DNA of 64,000 nucleotides. Origin: Treponema bryantii. GTDB taxonomy: Bacteria > Spirochaetota > Spirochaetia > Treponematales > Treponemataceae. The notes beneath the pieces were generated by a model, which ran no database searches, had not been told where the DNA came from, and worked only from the letters and a program-made list of their open reading frames with translations. This document shows, in pieces, positions 42,183-50,822 of the stretch; position 1 is the stretch's first letter, and every line of letters starts with the position of its first letter. Location: contig NZ_FOFU01000005.1 in the NCBI RefSeq assembly GCF_900111035.1, forward strand, positions 122,506 through 186,505. Direction: 5' to 3'. Position numbers and translations under genes: made by a program.

Positions 42183-43310
42183 ATGTTTGGAAGGAAAATA
42201 AAAATATTATCTTTAGCAGTTTTGTTACTGTGTTCTTCTGGCAAGCTCTTTGCTCTGGAGGAATATGTAAGCGACATTTATCAGCAGATTGATACCTGCT
42301 TTTCTGCAAAAGATGATAGTAAATTAAATAGTATTCTTTCTAGAAACACAAAAGACAGATATTACTATTTAATGGAAAATTATACTCAGAAGAAAATCAG
42401 ACGTCTTATTGTTAATAATGATTATGATTTTGCTATGTCTGCTACACTTGTTCTTATTGAGAATAATCTTGATAACGAAGAAGCTGTAGAAATGTACAGT
42501 GTAATTTCTGATGCTTATGAGATTCAGCGTAAACATGAAGCAGAGCGTGAGCATCAGAGACAACTTGAACTTGCAAGAATTGAAATGGAGAAGGAAAAAC
42601 AGCGCAGTAACGTAGAAAAAGAATATGTTGCAGCTACAAAAACTTCTACAGGTTCTGTATATGTTTCTGGAAAAGAAACAAAGCTTACAAGTACAAACTG
42701 GCTGTTAAAACTTGGAATGGCAGATATTGCATATTTAATGGATAAGGGTTCTGAAATAAATTCGTTCCATTATGGTATTTGTTTAGACTTTGATTATGAA
42801 TATACAATGGAGAATAAAAATGTTCTTGGTATAGATGCATTTGCAGGAGCTCAGTTCCTCACTATTCCAGTGGAAGAAGAAAAGATGGTTCCATTGCTTG
42901 GTGATTTCGAAGCTGCATTAAAATATTCATTTGCTAATATTTCTAAGAACCTGTTTATAAGAGCTGGTTTTGGTGCTGTAATTACAGGAAAATCAGATAC
43001 TGCGCCACTTACAGAAACTGTCGTTGGTAACTTCTTCTCTCCATTTATAGGAATAAAAATGGGAAATCTGTCGCTTGGCTCGCTTAAGTTGGATATTGGC
43101 GCTGACTGGCTTGCAGGACATTTATTTTATCAAAATATAAAAATGGCAGCAGGTTTTGCTATGAATATGGCAATTCCATTTGCGGAATTGGAAAAAGTAA
43201 AGTTAAATTTCAATATTGGTTTGAGGGATAAATTCTTCCTTAAGAATGATGGAATGGAAAATAGAGCGAGTGTAATTCTGGCTATTGGAGTTGAAAATGT
43301 TATTAGGTAA
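42183..43310 (+). CDS. Outer-membrane beta-barrel protein with N-terminal helical domain
   Basis: 375 residues from ATG 42183; AAAGGAG (42171-42177) lies 5 nt upstream, and the GTG at 42177 overlaps that site and is unlikely. Signal peptide LSLAVLLLCSSGKLFA is followed by a helical region (~20-100) and a charged coiled coil rich in E, R, Q (~105-140). From ~165 on, alternating strands (YGICLDFDYEYTM, LGIDAFAGAQFL, LFIRAGFGAVITG) make a probable outer-membrane barrel ending ASVILAIGVENVIR. It starts 14 nt after the Ig/barrel gene and overlaps the next gene by 14 bp, so the three products are likely made together. Confidence 0.72.
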   Translation: MFGRKIKILSLAVLLLCSSGKLFALEEYVSDIYQQIDTCFSAKDDSKLNSILSRNTKDRYYYLMENYTQKKIRRLIVNNDYDFAMSATLVLIENNLDNEEAVEMYSVISDAYEIQRKHEAEREHQRQLELARIEMEKEKQRSNVEKEYVAATKTSTGSVYVSGKETKLTSTNWLLKLGMADIAYLMDKGSEINSFHYGICLDFDYEYTMENKNVLGIDAFAGAQFLTIPVEEEKMVPLLGDFEAALKYSFANISKNLFIRAGFGAVITGKSDTAPLTETVVGNFFSPFIGIKMGNLSLGSLKLDIGADWLAGHLFYQNIKMAAGFAMNMAIPFAELEKVKLNFNIGLRDKFFLKNDGMENRASVILAIGVENVIR

Positions 43311-44754
43311 GCTTAAAAGAATTTTAATTGCATTATTAGTTGTTTTCTTCACTGCCCAAACTTTTGCGGCAACAACCGATTTAGCTATTCGCTTTCTGGA
43401 TAAAGCAAATGAAGCTTATGAGGATGGAAATGTAGAGGATGCCTACAAGTATGTAAATCAGGCCCTTGCAGTTGCAAAGGATGAAGATTCTCAGGCAAAT
43501 GTTCTCTATTTTGCCCAGACCGTTTATGCTGCAAAGCTTCAGGCACTTCAGAAGAAATATGATGACATGGCTCTCATTGATATCAAGATGAATCTTGAGA
43601 AATATCCAAATGTAGAGACTTCTAAAATCAAAAAGCTTGTTAAGCAGATAGAGACCGATCAGGCTAATAAAGAAAAGGCTGCACAAAAAGCTGAGACTGC
43701 TGCACAACGCAAGGTTGAGCAGGAACGCTTTGAGGCTCAGCAGGAATCTATGGAAGCTCAGGCAAAGGCTATGAAAGAACAGGCTGCAGCAATGAAGGAG
43801 CAGGCTGAAGCTACAAAACAAGGACAGGAAGATTTTAAGAATGCCCTTGAATCTGGTCTTAAGGATATGGGAAATGCCTTTTCTGAAACTGCAAGAGAAA
43901 CAAAGCGTTCTACACGTGTAATTGCTTTCTCAATTATTGGAATTGCAATCATAATCGCATTCCTTGTAATGCTGATTATAGTAATAATAAGAAGAGCTGC
44001 TAAGGCAAATCTCATGCAGCAGGAACAGTACGCACAGGCATTTAAGCTTCTTGCTCAGAATCAGAGCCAGACAAACCGCCTTATGCTTGGTGGAATTACA
44101 GATATCTATGGTGGAAACCCTTCACTTAGAATTGCTGGTTCTTCTACATGGGCTCCGGCACAGGCTCTTCCGGATGTAACTTTCTCTGAAGAGGATGAAG
44201 AAGAACTTAAGCAGCTTGCTGTTAAGTGTGAGGAAATTGGCCAGCAGATTGATAATGTTACAGGCCGTAAGAATAATTCAAAGAACGTTTCCGAGCTGGT
44301 TTACAAGCTTTCTATTCAGCTTGGACTTCCTCAGGGAATGGCAATGCTGAACTTCTGTGCTGCTATGATTTACGATGCAGGATTCCTTGCAATTGATCCT
44401 GATCTTCTTGTTGCAACTCAGCTTACAGAAGAAGAAAAGCATGCATTGAACGAGCACGTTAATCTTGCAGAAAAACATCTTGAGTTTGTTCCTAAGAAGT
44501 ACTGGAGCGTATTTGAAGATGCTGCAACAAAGCACCATGAGAATATCGATGGTTCTGGATATCCACAGGGGCTTTCTGGAGACGAGATTCCACAGATTGC
44601 ACGTCTTATCCGTGTAGCAGAAAGTTACGTTTCACTTTCAAGTAAGCGTTCTTATCGTGGTGCTATGGATAAGGAATCTGCTATAAATACACTTAAAGAA
44701 CAGTCTGCTTTGTACGATCAGGATGTCGTAGAAGCACTTGATAAGATTCTGTAG
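43297..44754 (+). CDS. Transmembrane protein: periplasmic TPR/coiled coil and degenerate cytoplasmic HD-GYP domain
   Basis: 485 residues from ATG 43297 (GGAG 6 nt upstream; a TTG at 43285 is the longer option). Signal peptide to about residue 24, TPR-like helices 26-115, an Ala/Glu/Gln-rich coiled coil 120-200, one TM helix 208-231 (VIAFSIIGIAIIIAFLVMLI), then an HD-GYP-like domain 300-485. The HHENIDGSGYPQGLSGDEIP segment (413-432) is intact. The catalytic HD is Y359-D360 (MIYDAGFLAI instead of LHDIGKIGI), and the usual first-helix His is replaced in KNVSELVYK. Metal binding is thus probably impaired, so it may bind c-di-GMP or act as a scaffold rather than hydrolyse it. It would link the envelope proteins of its operon to the cytoplasm. 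Confidence 0.78.
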   Translation: MLLGKLKRILIALLVVFFTAQTFAATTDLAIRFLDKANEAYEDGNVEDAYKYVNQALAVAKDEDSQANVLYFAQTVYAAKLQALQKKYDDMALIDIKMNLEKYPNVETSKIKKLVKQIETDQANKEKAAQKAETAAQRKVEQERFEAQQESMEAQAKAMKEQAAAMKEQAEATKQGQEDFKNALESGLKDMGNAFSETARETKRSTRVIAFSIIGIAIIIAFLVMLIIVIIRRAAKANLMQQEQYAQAFKLLAQNQSQTNRLMLGGITDIYGGNPSLRIAGSSTWAPAQALPDVTFSEEDEEELKQLAVKCEEIGQQIDNVTGRKNNSKNVSELVYKLSIQLGLPQGMAMLNFCAAMIYDAGFLAIDPDLLVATQLTEEEKHALNEHVNLAEKHLEFVPKKYWSVFEDAATKHHENIDGSGYPQGLSGDEIPQIARLIRVAESYVSLSSKRSYRGAMDKESAINTLKEQSALYDQDVVEALDKIL

Positions 44755-44782
44755 TAAATATTTAAGCAAAATCTACCGATAA
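44755..44782 (+). promoter_or_regulatory. Candidate sigma-28-type promoter for the DUF4015 gene
   Basis: TAAA (44755-44758), 16-nt spacer, ACCGATAA (44775-44782), 7 nt before the ATG at 44790. This is the best match of the CCGATAA elements in the window to TAAA-15-GCCGATAA. Transcription would begin at or just before the ATG. Confidence 0.5.
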
Positions 44783-44789
44783 AGAGAGT

Positions 44790-47129
44790 ATGAAAAAATC
44801 ACTTTTTGTACTCTCTTTGTTTTTTTTAACGGTCCTTGCTTTTTCAGACGAGGTAAAACCATTATATAGACTTCCGGAAAAGAATCCTGTAAGTGCACTG
44901 GATAACGATTCGGAAACAGAAGTATTCCTCGTAGGTTCAGATAACGGACTTTTCCGCGTAACAAACAGAAATTCCGCAATTCCTCTGTGGACAGAAGCTC
45001 GTGTAGATCAGCTTTTGCGTGTAAATATTGCAGATAGCAGTGGAGTTCCACATCCTTCTTGGCTTATGCGTACTCAGAAAGGAGTTTTTTATTCTCAGGA
45101 TTTAAAGAAATTTGAAGAACGTGATAATGGTCTTCCTTTCCTTACTATAAAAACCTTTAAAGAAGGACAGAAAACCCTTTCGCTTCAGATTCAGGAGCTC
45201 AAAGACCTTTCTGTAAATCCGCTTAATAACAATGAGGTTGTAACTGCTACAAAGGACAGTGTTTATTTCAGCCGTGATGGCGGACTTACCTGGAAAGACC
45301 TTGGTTCTATGAGTAAAAATTCTCCTGGAATGAAAGCTGTTGCCGTTGCCACACTCGATGATCAGACTGTAGTCTTTATGGCGCATCCAATTTTTGGACT
45401 TTCCTATATTTTCCCGGATAGACAGAAGGCTGGCTGGACAGATATTGATGCCGGTTTTGAAAAAATGCCTTCCCTTACATCTCCGGATGAAATTGCTGAT
45501 ATTCTTCCGGTTGTACGAACCAATGCAGACGGTTCAGTTTATACAGAAATCTATATTTCTCAGACTTATATTCCGCGAATCTATCGTCTCAACTGGCAGG
45601 AAAAGAAGGGTGAGCTGATTTATACAGGTTCTGAACCAACTGATGTTACAGACGGGCTTACTACAATAGATAATGTGCTTCTATATACTAAGCTTGAAGG
45701 TTTTGGCGCTATTGATTTGGATAGTCTTCAAAGTCCTGGTACTCCAAGTCAGGAACGAGACTGGCATGAAGCATTTTCTTCTGTACCAGGTATGATAAAT
45801 ACTGCCTGGATTCCTCAGTCTAGAAGCGGATTTGCACGCGGACTTCAATTGAACGAACTCTGGCTGCTTTATCCGGGAACTGTGAACTCTCCTTATGCAG
45901 AAATTGCAAACGGTAGAAAGAGCATTTATGCCTCTGCTTACCAGTGCAGCTTCCCTGAAGGAGTTGCGAAATTCAAGAAGATTATTAAAGACCGCAATAT
46001 GAACTCAATGGTAATTGATATGAAGGATGATTATGGCTTCCTTCGTTATGATTCAAAAGATCCATTGGTTCTGGAAAAATGTTCTACCTCTGGCTATGCA
46101 ATAAAAGACCTTGATAAATTTATTAAGGAATTCAAAAGCGAAAATGTTTATCTGGTAGCACGTATTGTTACTTTTAAAGACCGCTCTCTCTCAAAATACA
46201 AAAATGGAAAATACGCTGTCTGGGATAAAAAGTTGAACAAACCGTGGATGGGAATTAAAGGCTACGAGGATGTTCTTGATGAAAATGAGCAGCCTACCGG
46301 CACTAAAGAAACTGCATATTATGATGAGCAGTGGGTAGACCCGTATTCCGAAGAGGTTTGGGAATATAACGTAGCAATTGCAAAAGAACTGATTGAACGT
46401 GGTTTTGATGAAATTCAGTTTGATTATATCCGCTTTCCGACAGATGGTTTGAATCTTTATAATGCACAGTACCGCTGGCAGGATAAGGGAATGGATAAGG
46501 AATCTGCCTTGATTTCGTTCCTTTCTTATGCACGTGCAAATATTAAAGCACCGATTGGAATTGATATTTATGGTGCAAACGGCTGGTATCGTAGTGGAAC
46601 AAGAACTGGTCAGGACGCAGAAATGCTTGCTGAGTATGTTGATGTAATTGGTCCGATGTTCTATCCAAGTCATTTTGAGCAGACATTCTTAAACTATGCT
46701 CCTGTTGCAGACCGTACATATCGCATTTATTATTACGGCTCGTTCAGAAATACAATTTTGTGCCGTAACAGAGCAATTATTCGTCCATGGGTTCAGTCAT
46801 TCTATCTGAATGTAAGCTACGACAGACTTTATTATGATTCTGATTATATAAAGAAGCAGTTCTTTGGTGTTCGAGATTCTCTGGACCGCGGATATATGTG
46901 CTGGAATAATTCCGGGGAATATGGGACTACTCCGCCTGATATTGAAGCAACTGAAACTTTTATTGGAACTGCATCAGAAGCCAGCAGGGAATTCCGTAAA
47001 CCGGCAATTGGTGATAAGATGAAGCCGCTTTATGTGGATTCTGATGTTTCGATTCTGGACAGTATTTTGTATCCGTACAGAGAAGAAGAAACAACAAGAT
47101 TTAATCCATTCTTAAAGGTAATGCCATAA
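44790..47129 (+). CDS. Exported DUF4015 putative glycoside hydrolase with N-terminal propeller
   Basis: 779 residues. Signal peptide MKKSLFVLSLFFLTVLAFS. Residues ~25-340 look like a beta-propeller with a BNR-type repeat (VYFSRDGGLTW). Residues ~375-720 match the DUF4015 TIM-barrel group of putative glycosidases: SIYASAYQCSF, MNSMVIDMKDDYGFLRYDS, VYLVARIVTFKD, WVDPYSEEVWEYNVAIAKEL, the hallmark FDEIQFDYIRFPTDG with its acidic residues, IGIDIYGANGW and VDVIGPMFYPSHF. Substrate is unknown; a role on cell-wall or surface glycans is a guess. It follows the Ig/barrel operon by 35 nt but has its own candidate promoter. mnmE begins 20 nt downstream. Confidence 0.82.
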   Translation: MKKSLFVLSLFFLTVLAFSDEVKPLYRLPEKNPVSALDNDSETEVFLVGSDNGLFRVTNRNSAIPLWTEARVDQLLRVNIADSSGVPHPSWLMRTQKGVFYSQDLKKFEERDNGLPFLTIKTFKEGQKTLSLQIQELKDLSVNPLNNNEVVTATKDSVYFSRDGGLTWKDLGSMSKNSPGMKAVAVATLDDQTVVFMAHPIFGLSYIFPDRQKAGWTDIDAGFEKMPSLTSPDEIADILPVVRTNADGSVYTEIYISQTYIPRIYRLNWQEKKGELIYTGSEPTDVTDGLTTIDNVLLYTKLEGFGAIDLDSLQSPGTPSQERDWHEAFSSVPGMINTAWIPQSRSGFARGLQLNELWLLYPGTVNSPYAEIANGRKSIYASAYQCSFPEGVAKFKKIIKDRNMNSMVIDMKDDYGFLRYDSKDPLVLEKCSTSGYAIKDLDKFIKEFKSENVYLVARIVTFKDRSLSKYKNGKYAVWDKKLNKPWMGIKGYEDVLDENEQPTGTKETAYYDEQWVDPYSEEVWEYNVAIAKELIERGFDEIQFDYIRFPTDGLNLYNAQYRWQDKGMDKESALISFLSYARANIKAPIGIDIYGANGWYRSGTRTGQDAEMLAEYVDVIGPMFYPSHFEQTFLNYAPVADRTYRIYYYGSFRNTILCRNRAIIRPWVQSFYLNVSYDRLYYDSDYIKKQFFGVRDSLDRGYMCWNNSGEYGTTPPDIEATETFIGTASEASREFRKPAIGDKMKPLYVDSDVSILDSILYPYREEETTRFNPFLKVMP

Positions 47130-47149
47130 ACCATAAAGAAGGAAAATAA

Positions 47150-48592
47150 ATGACACCAAATCAATACACTCCAGAAGAACCAATTTCATCAATTGCAACA
47201 GCCCTTTCGCCAGCCGCTTTGGGTATTGTTCGTGTTTCGGGAAGGGGATGTATTGAACTGGTAAGCAAGGTATTCAGCAGATCTAAGGCATTGCTGGAGG
47301 CCCCGGGGAACACTCTGGTTTACGGGTGGATTCTTGATGCTGATAAAAAAATAGACGAAGTCATGCTTGCCGTTTACCGTGCACCAAAAAGTTTTACCGG
47401 TGAAGATATGGTAGAAATTTTCTGCCATGGCGGACCTGCCGTTGTTACTGCAATTCAGAATCTTATGCTGAAGATTGGATTTCGACAGGCGAACCGCGGT
47501 GAATATACCTTCCGTGCTTTTATTAACGGTAAAACTGATCTTACCCGTGCAGAAGCTGTAAAAGAAATTATCGATTCGCATACAGATGTGTCGCGCTCTC
47601 ATGCTGCAGGGCGGCTTGCGGGCTCTTTATTTTCCGAAATCGATTCTATTAAAAAGCTTATCATAGATACGCTCGCCGCGATTGAAGTTGAAATCGAATA
47701 CCCGGAGGACGAAGAAACCATCGCCGACTCCTTTGACCGCGGCGACATAGAAGCTGCAGCGAGCCGTCTCCAGGCGCTTGCTGATTCCTGGAGAGGTGAA
47801 AAACTGTATCAGGACGGAGCTCGTGTCGTTCTTGCTGGCCGTACAAATGCCGGTAAATCTTCACTGTTCAACGCAATCTTAAAGGAAGAACGCGCGATTG
47901 TAAGTGATATTGAAGGAACTACTCGCGACTGGCTGGAAAGCTGGGCAAGTATTAACGGAATTCCGGTTCGGCTTTTCGATACCGCCGGCCTCCGCGAAAC
48001 AAGCGATGTAATTGAGGCTCAGGGTGTAGAAATCAGCCGCAGTCTTGTTCACGATGCGGACGTTGTTTTGTATCTTGTAGATTCTCAGAGCGGGCTCAAT
48101 GATGAGGACTGTGAATTCATAGAAAACTGTTCTGAACCGCTTATTGTGGTTGAAACTAAGATTGATAAGGCTGCAGCTCCTGAAAAGAGTAGCCCGGATA
48201 ATACGGGGCGTTGCGGGGTGTCCCCGCTGGAAGGGGTAGCGAGCAACGAAGTGCGAGCGAGGGGAAGCCTTTCCCCTTCTGTATGCCGAATCTCTTCAAA
48301 AACTGGAGACGGCCTTTCAGAGCTCTTTGCCAGAATTTCCGACATTTTAACAGCAGGCCTTTCAACAGAGCGTACTCAGGCTGGTTTGGGCTCGGCACGT
48401 CAGAAGGAAGCGGTATCGGCGGCTCTCGAAAGTGTACGACATGCCCTTGTAAGTGCCGACGACAATTACACTCTCGACGCTGTAGTTCAGGATCTTGAAG
48501 ATGCTCTCGACTCTCTTGGCGAAGTAACCGGCGACGTAACTCCTGATGATGTTCTCGGAAGCATTTTCGCTAACTTCTGTGTTGGAAAATAA
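47150..48592 (+). CDS. mnmE: tRNA modification GTPase MnmE
   Basis: With MnmG it forms the cmnm5U34 modification of wobble uridine in tRNAs. 480 residues. The N-terminal tetrahydrofolate-binding domain (SIATALSPAALGIVRVSG, SFTGEDMVEIFCHGG, GEYTFRAFINGKTDL) and helical domain surround a G domain: G1 AGRTNAGKSSLFN (~229), G2 EGTTRDW, G3 DTAGLRE, G4 VETKID, G5-type SSKTGDG. It ends in FCVGK (the catalytic Cys, usually FCIGK). Between G4 and G5 there is an extra ~33-residue segment (about SSPDNTG to LSPSV) encoded by a GC-rich palindromic sequence, absent from the usual family layout. AAGGAAAA precedes the ATG. The gene stays in frame throughout. Confidence 0.95.
   Translation: MTPNQYTPEEPISSIATALSPAALGIVRVSGRGCIELVSKVFSRSKALLEAPGNTLVYGWILDADKKIDEVMLAVYRAPKSFTGEDMVEIFCHGGPAVVTAIQNLMLKIGFRQANRGEYTFRAFINGKTDLTRAEAVKEIIDSHTDVSRSHAAGRLAGSLFSEIDSIKKLIIDTLAAIEVEIEYPEDEETIADSFDRGDIEAAASRLQALADSWRGEKLYQDGARVVLAGRTNAGKSSLFNAILKEERAIVSDIEGTTRDWLESWASINGIPVRLFDTAGLRETSDVIEAQGVEISRSLVHDADVVLYLVDSQSGLNDEDCEFIENCSEPLIVVETKIDKAAAPEKSSPDNTGRCGVSPLEGVASNEVRARGSLSPSVCRISSKTGDGLSELFARISDILTAGLSTERTQAGLGSARQKEAVSAALESVRHALVSADDNYTLDAVVQDLEDALDSLGEVTGDVTPDDVLGSIFANFCVGK
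48205..48280 (+). repeat. Palindromic repeat inserted in frame within mnmE
   Basis: Two tight hairpins: GCGGGG/CCCCGC (48213-48218 with 48222-48227, TGT loop) and AGGGGAA/TTCCCCT (48260-48266 with 48271-48277). An enclosing GTTGC (48210-48214)/GCAAC (48243-48247) pair surrounds the first. The GC-rich block differs sharply from the flanking coding sequence and reads through as protein without a stop. Confidence 0.75.
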
Positions 48593-48621
48593 TCGACTTT
48601 TTATTGTTATCAGAATATAAT
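48593..48621 (+). promoter_or_regulatory. Sigma-70 type promoter of the phosphohexomutase gene
   Basis: TCGACT (48593-48598), 17-nt spacer, TATAAT (48616-48621). It begins on the base after the mnmE stop and gives a ~27-nt leader with GAAGGACGG upstream of the ATG at 48655. Confidence 0.6.
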
Positions 48622-48654
48622 TAAGAAAAAAATGATTACGAAGGACGGATTATT

Positions 48655-50157
48655 ATGGATTTGATGAAGCTGCAGAATGGTAGTGATATTCGTGGTGTTG
48701 CAATTGAAGGAGTTGAGGGAGAAAATGTAAATCTTACTCCACAGATTGCAAAGCAGATTGGTTGTGCTTATGTTAGCTGGCTTGCAAAGAAGCTTGATGT
48801 AGATGCTACTTCTCTTCATCTTGGAGTTGGCCGCGATTCTCGTGTGACAGGTCCGGATCTTGCAGATGCTCTTATTGACGGTATGGTGAGCGCTGGTGCA
48901 ACTGTCACAGATTGTGGAATGGCAACAACTCCGGCAATGTTTATGTCTATTGTTTTCCCGGAGACAAATTTCAACGGTTCTGCAATGATTACCGCAAGCC
49001 ATCTTCCGTTTAACAGAAATGGTATTAAATTCTTTGATGATGATGGTGGCCTTGAACATGAAGATATTACAGAAATCCTGAATCTTGCAGGTTTCCTTAA
49101 TCCTTCAAAAATCAATGTACCTGTAGAAAAATTGGATCTTCTTTCAATCTATGCTGAATATCTTAAGAATAAGATTGCTGATGGTCTGGCTGATCTTGGA
49201 AAAGGTGATAAACCTTTGTCTGGTCTTCACATTGTTGTGGACAGTGGAAACGGTGCTTCTGGTTTCTTTGTTGATAAGATTCTTCAGCCGCTCGGTGCTG
49301 ATACAACTGGAAGCCAGTTCCTTGAGCCGGACGGAATGTTCCCTAACCATATTCCAAACCCTGAAAATAAACAGGCAATGGAAGCAATCCGAAGTGCTGT
49401 GCTCGCAAATAAGGCAGATCTTGGTTTGATTTTTGATACAGATGTTGACCGCATGTCTGCAGTTTTGAGTGATGGAAGCGAAATCAACCGTGACTCAATT
49501 ATTGCGATGATTGCTGCAATTCTTGCTCCTGAGTATCCTGGTTCAACAATTATTACAGACAGTGTTACTTCGGATCGTCTTACATACTTCCTTCAGGATG
49601 TTCTTGGTCTTAAGCATCTTTGCTATATGCGTGGTTATAAGAACGTAATCAACAAGCAGAAGGAATTGAATGCTGCAGGAACAGTTGCGCCATTGGCTAT
49701 GGAGACATCTGGACACGGAGCTCTTAAAGATAACTACTTCCTTGATGACGGTGCCTTCCTTGCTGTAAAGCTTGTAATTGCATTGGCTCAGTCAAATGCA
49801 CAGGGTAAAAAGCTCGACAGCCTTATTGAAAAGCTTCCTCCACTTGTTGAAGAAGGTGAATACCGCTTTAAGATTTCCGGAGAAAACTTTAAGGAATATG
49901 GACAGAGTGTTCTTGCTGAGTTTAAGAGACGTGCCATTGAGGCTGAGTATGAAATGCCGGAATCTTATGAAGGTGTTCGAATCAGTTTTAAGGGAGAAGA
50001 CGTTCAGGGCTGGATGCTTTTACGTTTGAGTCTGCATGATCCTGTTATGCCTCTTAACATTGAAGGCGCACGTAAAGGTGATTTAGCAAAACTCGTAGAA
50101 ATTGCAAAACAGTTAACAGACGGTTTCGATAGATTGGATAGAAGCTGTTTAGTATAA
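48655..50157 (+). CDS. Phosphoglucomutase/phosphomannomutase family protein
   Basis: 500 residues of the alpha-D-phosphohexomutase superfamily, which moves phosphate between C1 and C6 of hexose phosphates. Motifs in order: LGVGRDSRVTGPDLADALID; the phosphoserine loop MITASHLPFNRNGIKFFD (usually TASHNP); Mg-binding FDTDVDRMSAV (usually DGDxDR, here DTDVDR); and sugar-binding METSGHGALKDNYFLDDGAF (usually GEESGH). The altered residues are typical of a eukaryote-like/spirochaetal branch rather than of decay. The final domain carries RKGDLAKLVEIA. Substrate specificity cannot be read. Its stop lies inside the convergent MetH-activation gene by 9 bp. Confidence 0.85.
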   Translation: MDLMKLQNGSDIRGVAIEGVEGENVNLTPQIAKQIGCAYVSWLAKKLDVDATSLHLGVGRDSRVTGPDLADALIDGMVSAGATVTDCGMATTPAMFMSIVFPETNFNGSAMITASHLPFNRNGIKFFDDDGGLEHEDITEILNLAGFLNPSKINVPVEKLDLLSIYAEYLKNKIADGLADLGKGDKPLSGLHIVVDSGNGASGFFVDKILQPLGADTTGSQFLEPDGMFPNHIPNPENKQAMEAIRSAVLANKADLGLIFDTDVDRMSAVLSDGSEINRDSIIAMIAAILAPEYPGSTIITDSVTSDRLTYFLQDVLGLKHLCYMRGYKNVINKQKELNAAGTVAPLAMETSGHGALKDNYFLDDGAFLAVKLVIALAQSNAQGKKLDSLIEKLPPLVEEGEYRFKISGENFKEYGQSVLAEFKRRAIEAEYEMPESYEGVRISFKGEDVQGWMLLRLSLHDPVMPLNIEGARKGDLAKLVEIAKQLTDGFDRLDRSCLV

Positions 50158-50784
50158 ACCGATAAATGCCGTAACCGACTTCTCTGGTGCCATAATCAGG
50201 GTGTCCATAAGTGTAAGCCCGATTCTTGTACATGGCAGAAGCCGGAAAAAATCTCTCTGCACATCAAGAGGAACATCGCCGTAGCCAGGACTATAACGTG
50301 GACGAGTTTTTAGTCCTTGAGTTTCGGCGATTTTTTTTATTTTTGTATTTAATAAATCAACAACTTCTTCTATATACATAGCACCGGTAGCCTGCAGAAT
50401 GCTTGCATAAACAGAGTCTGTAGAACTGTAACGGCGAATCAATGCATCTACCTGTGGCCCGATAGTTGCTGCCACAAGTGCAACCTTTGAGCAGTCTTTA
50501 AGATTTGTGCCGAGGTCTCTTGAGTGAAGAGTGATGTCGGCGAATTTGAGTTCTGTGGTAGTTTTGATGCATTCGCTTTGCGAGCACTCAACCACAGACA
50601 AATCAAATACCTCAAACACCGCCTGTGGCTTTATAACAGACTGCATCTCTTTTGCTGCTTTTTCCATCAGTGCTGAAACATCAACATCCGGTACAGCTAC
50701 CTTCCTATAACCAAGATAGCGTGCTACCTCTTTTAAGTCAGGTGAGAAATCTTTACTGTCAGGAAATAAAAAAGTTGCACTCAT
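50149..50784 (-). CDS. Stand-alone methionine synthase activation (AdoMet-binding) domain protein
   Basis: 211 residues. The C-terminal part RPRYSPGYGDVPLDVQRDFF, then RIGLTLMDTLIMAPEKSVTA, is the signature of the MetH reactivation domain, which uses SAM and a reductant to remethylate oxidised cob(II)alamin. Here it is a separate protein, as in organisms with split or truncated MetH. The N-terminal 80 residues are a leader region with no recognised motif. Transcription runs from TATACT (50797-50792), whose predicted start is at the ATG, and no ribosome site is seen. The BtuFCD-like importer and metK in this window fit a B12/methionine role, although MetH itself is not in view. Confidence 0.85.
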   Translation of the reverse strand: MSATFLFPDSKDFSPDLKEVARYLGYRKVAVPDVDVSALMEKAAKEMQSVIKPQAVFEVFDLSVVECSQSECIKTTTELKFADITLHSRDLGTNLKDCSKVALVAATIGPQVDALIRRYSSTDSVYASILQATGAMYIEEVVDLLNTKIKKIAETQGLKTRPRYSPGYGDVPLDVQRDFFRLLPCTRIGLTLMDTLIMAPEKSVTAFIGLY

Positions 50785-50822
50785 GGTTGGAAGTATAATC
50801 CATTTTTGATAAAATATAAATC
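50785..50822. promoter_or_regulatory. Overlapping divergent promoters of the MetH-activation gene and pyrE
   Basis: Plus strand: TTGGAA (50787-50792), 17-nt spacer, TAAAAT (50810-50815), start expected at the pyrE ATG (50823). Minus strand: TTTATA (50820-50815), 17-nt spacer, TATACT (50797-50792), 7 nt before the other ATG. The gap is only 38 nt, so the two promoters interleave and must compete. Confidence 0.6.

Noticed and set aside
43381..44015. Two minus-strand hydrophobic frames opposite the HD-GYP-like gene
   Set aside because: Antisense of the Ala/Glu-rich coiled coil; leucine/serine-rich artefacts.
48085..48498. Three alternative frames over the GC-rich block of mnmE
   Set aside because: Arise because the palindromic insert lacks stops; mnmE is in frame and complete.
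50150..50167. CCGATAA near 50157 as a sigma-28 promoter
   Set aside because: Lies at the convergent gene ends with no downstream gene on that strand for over 600 nt.
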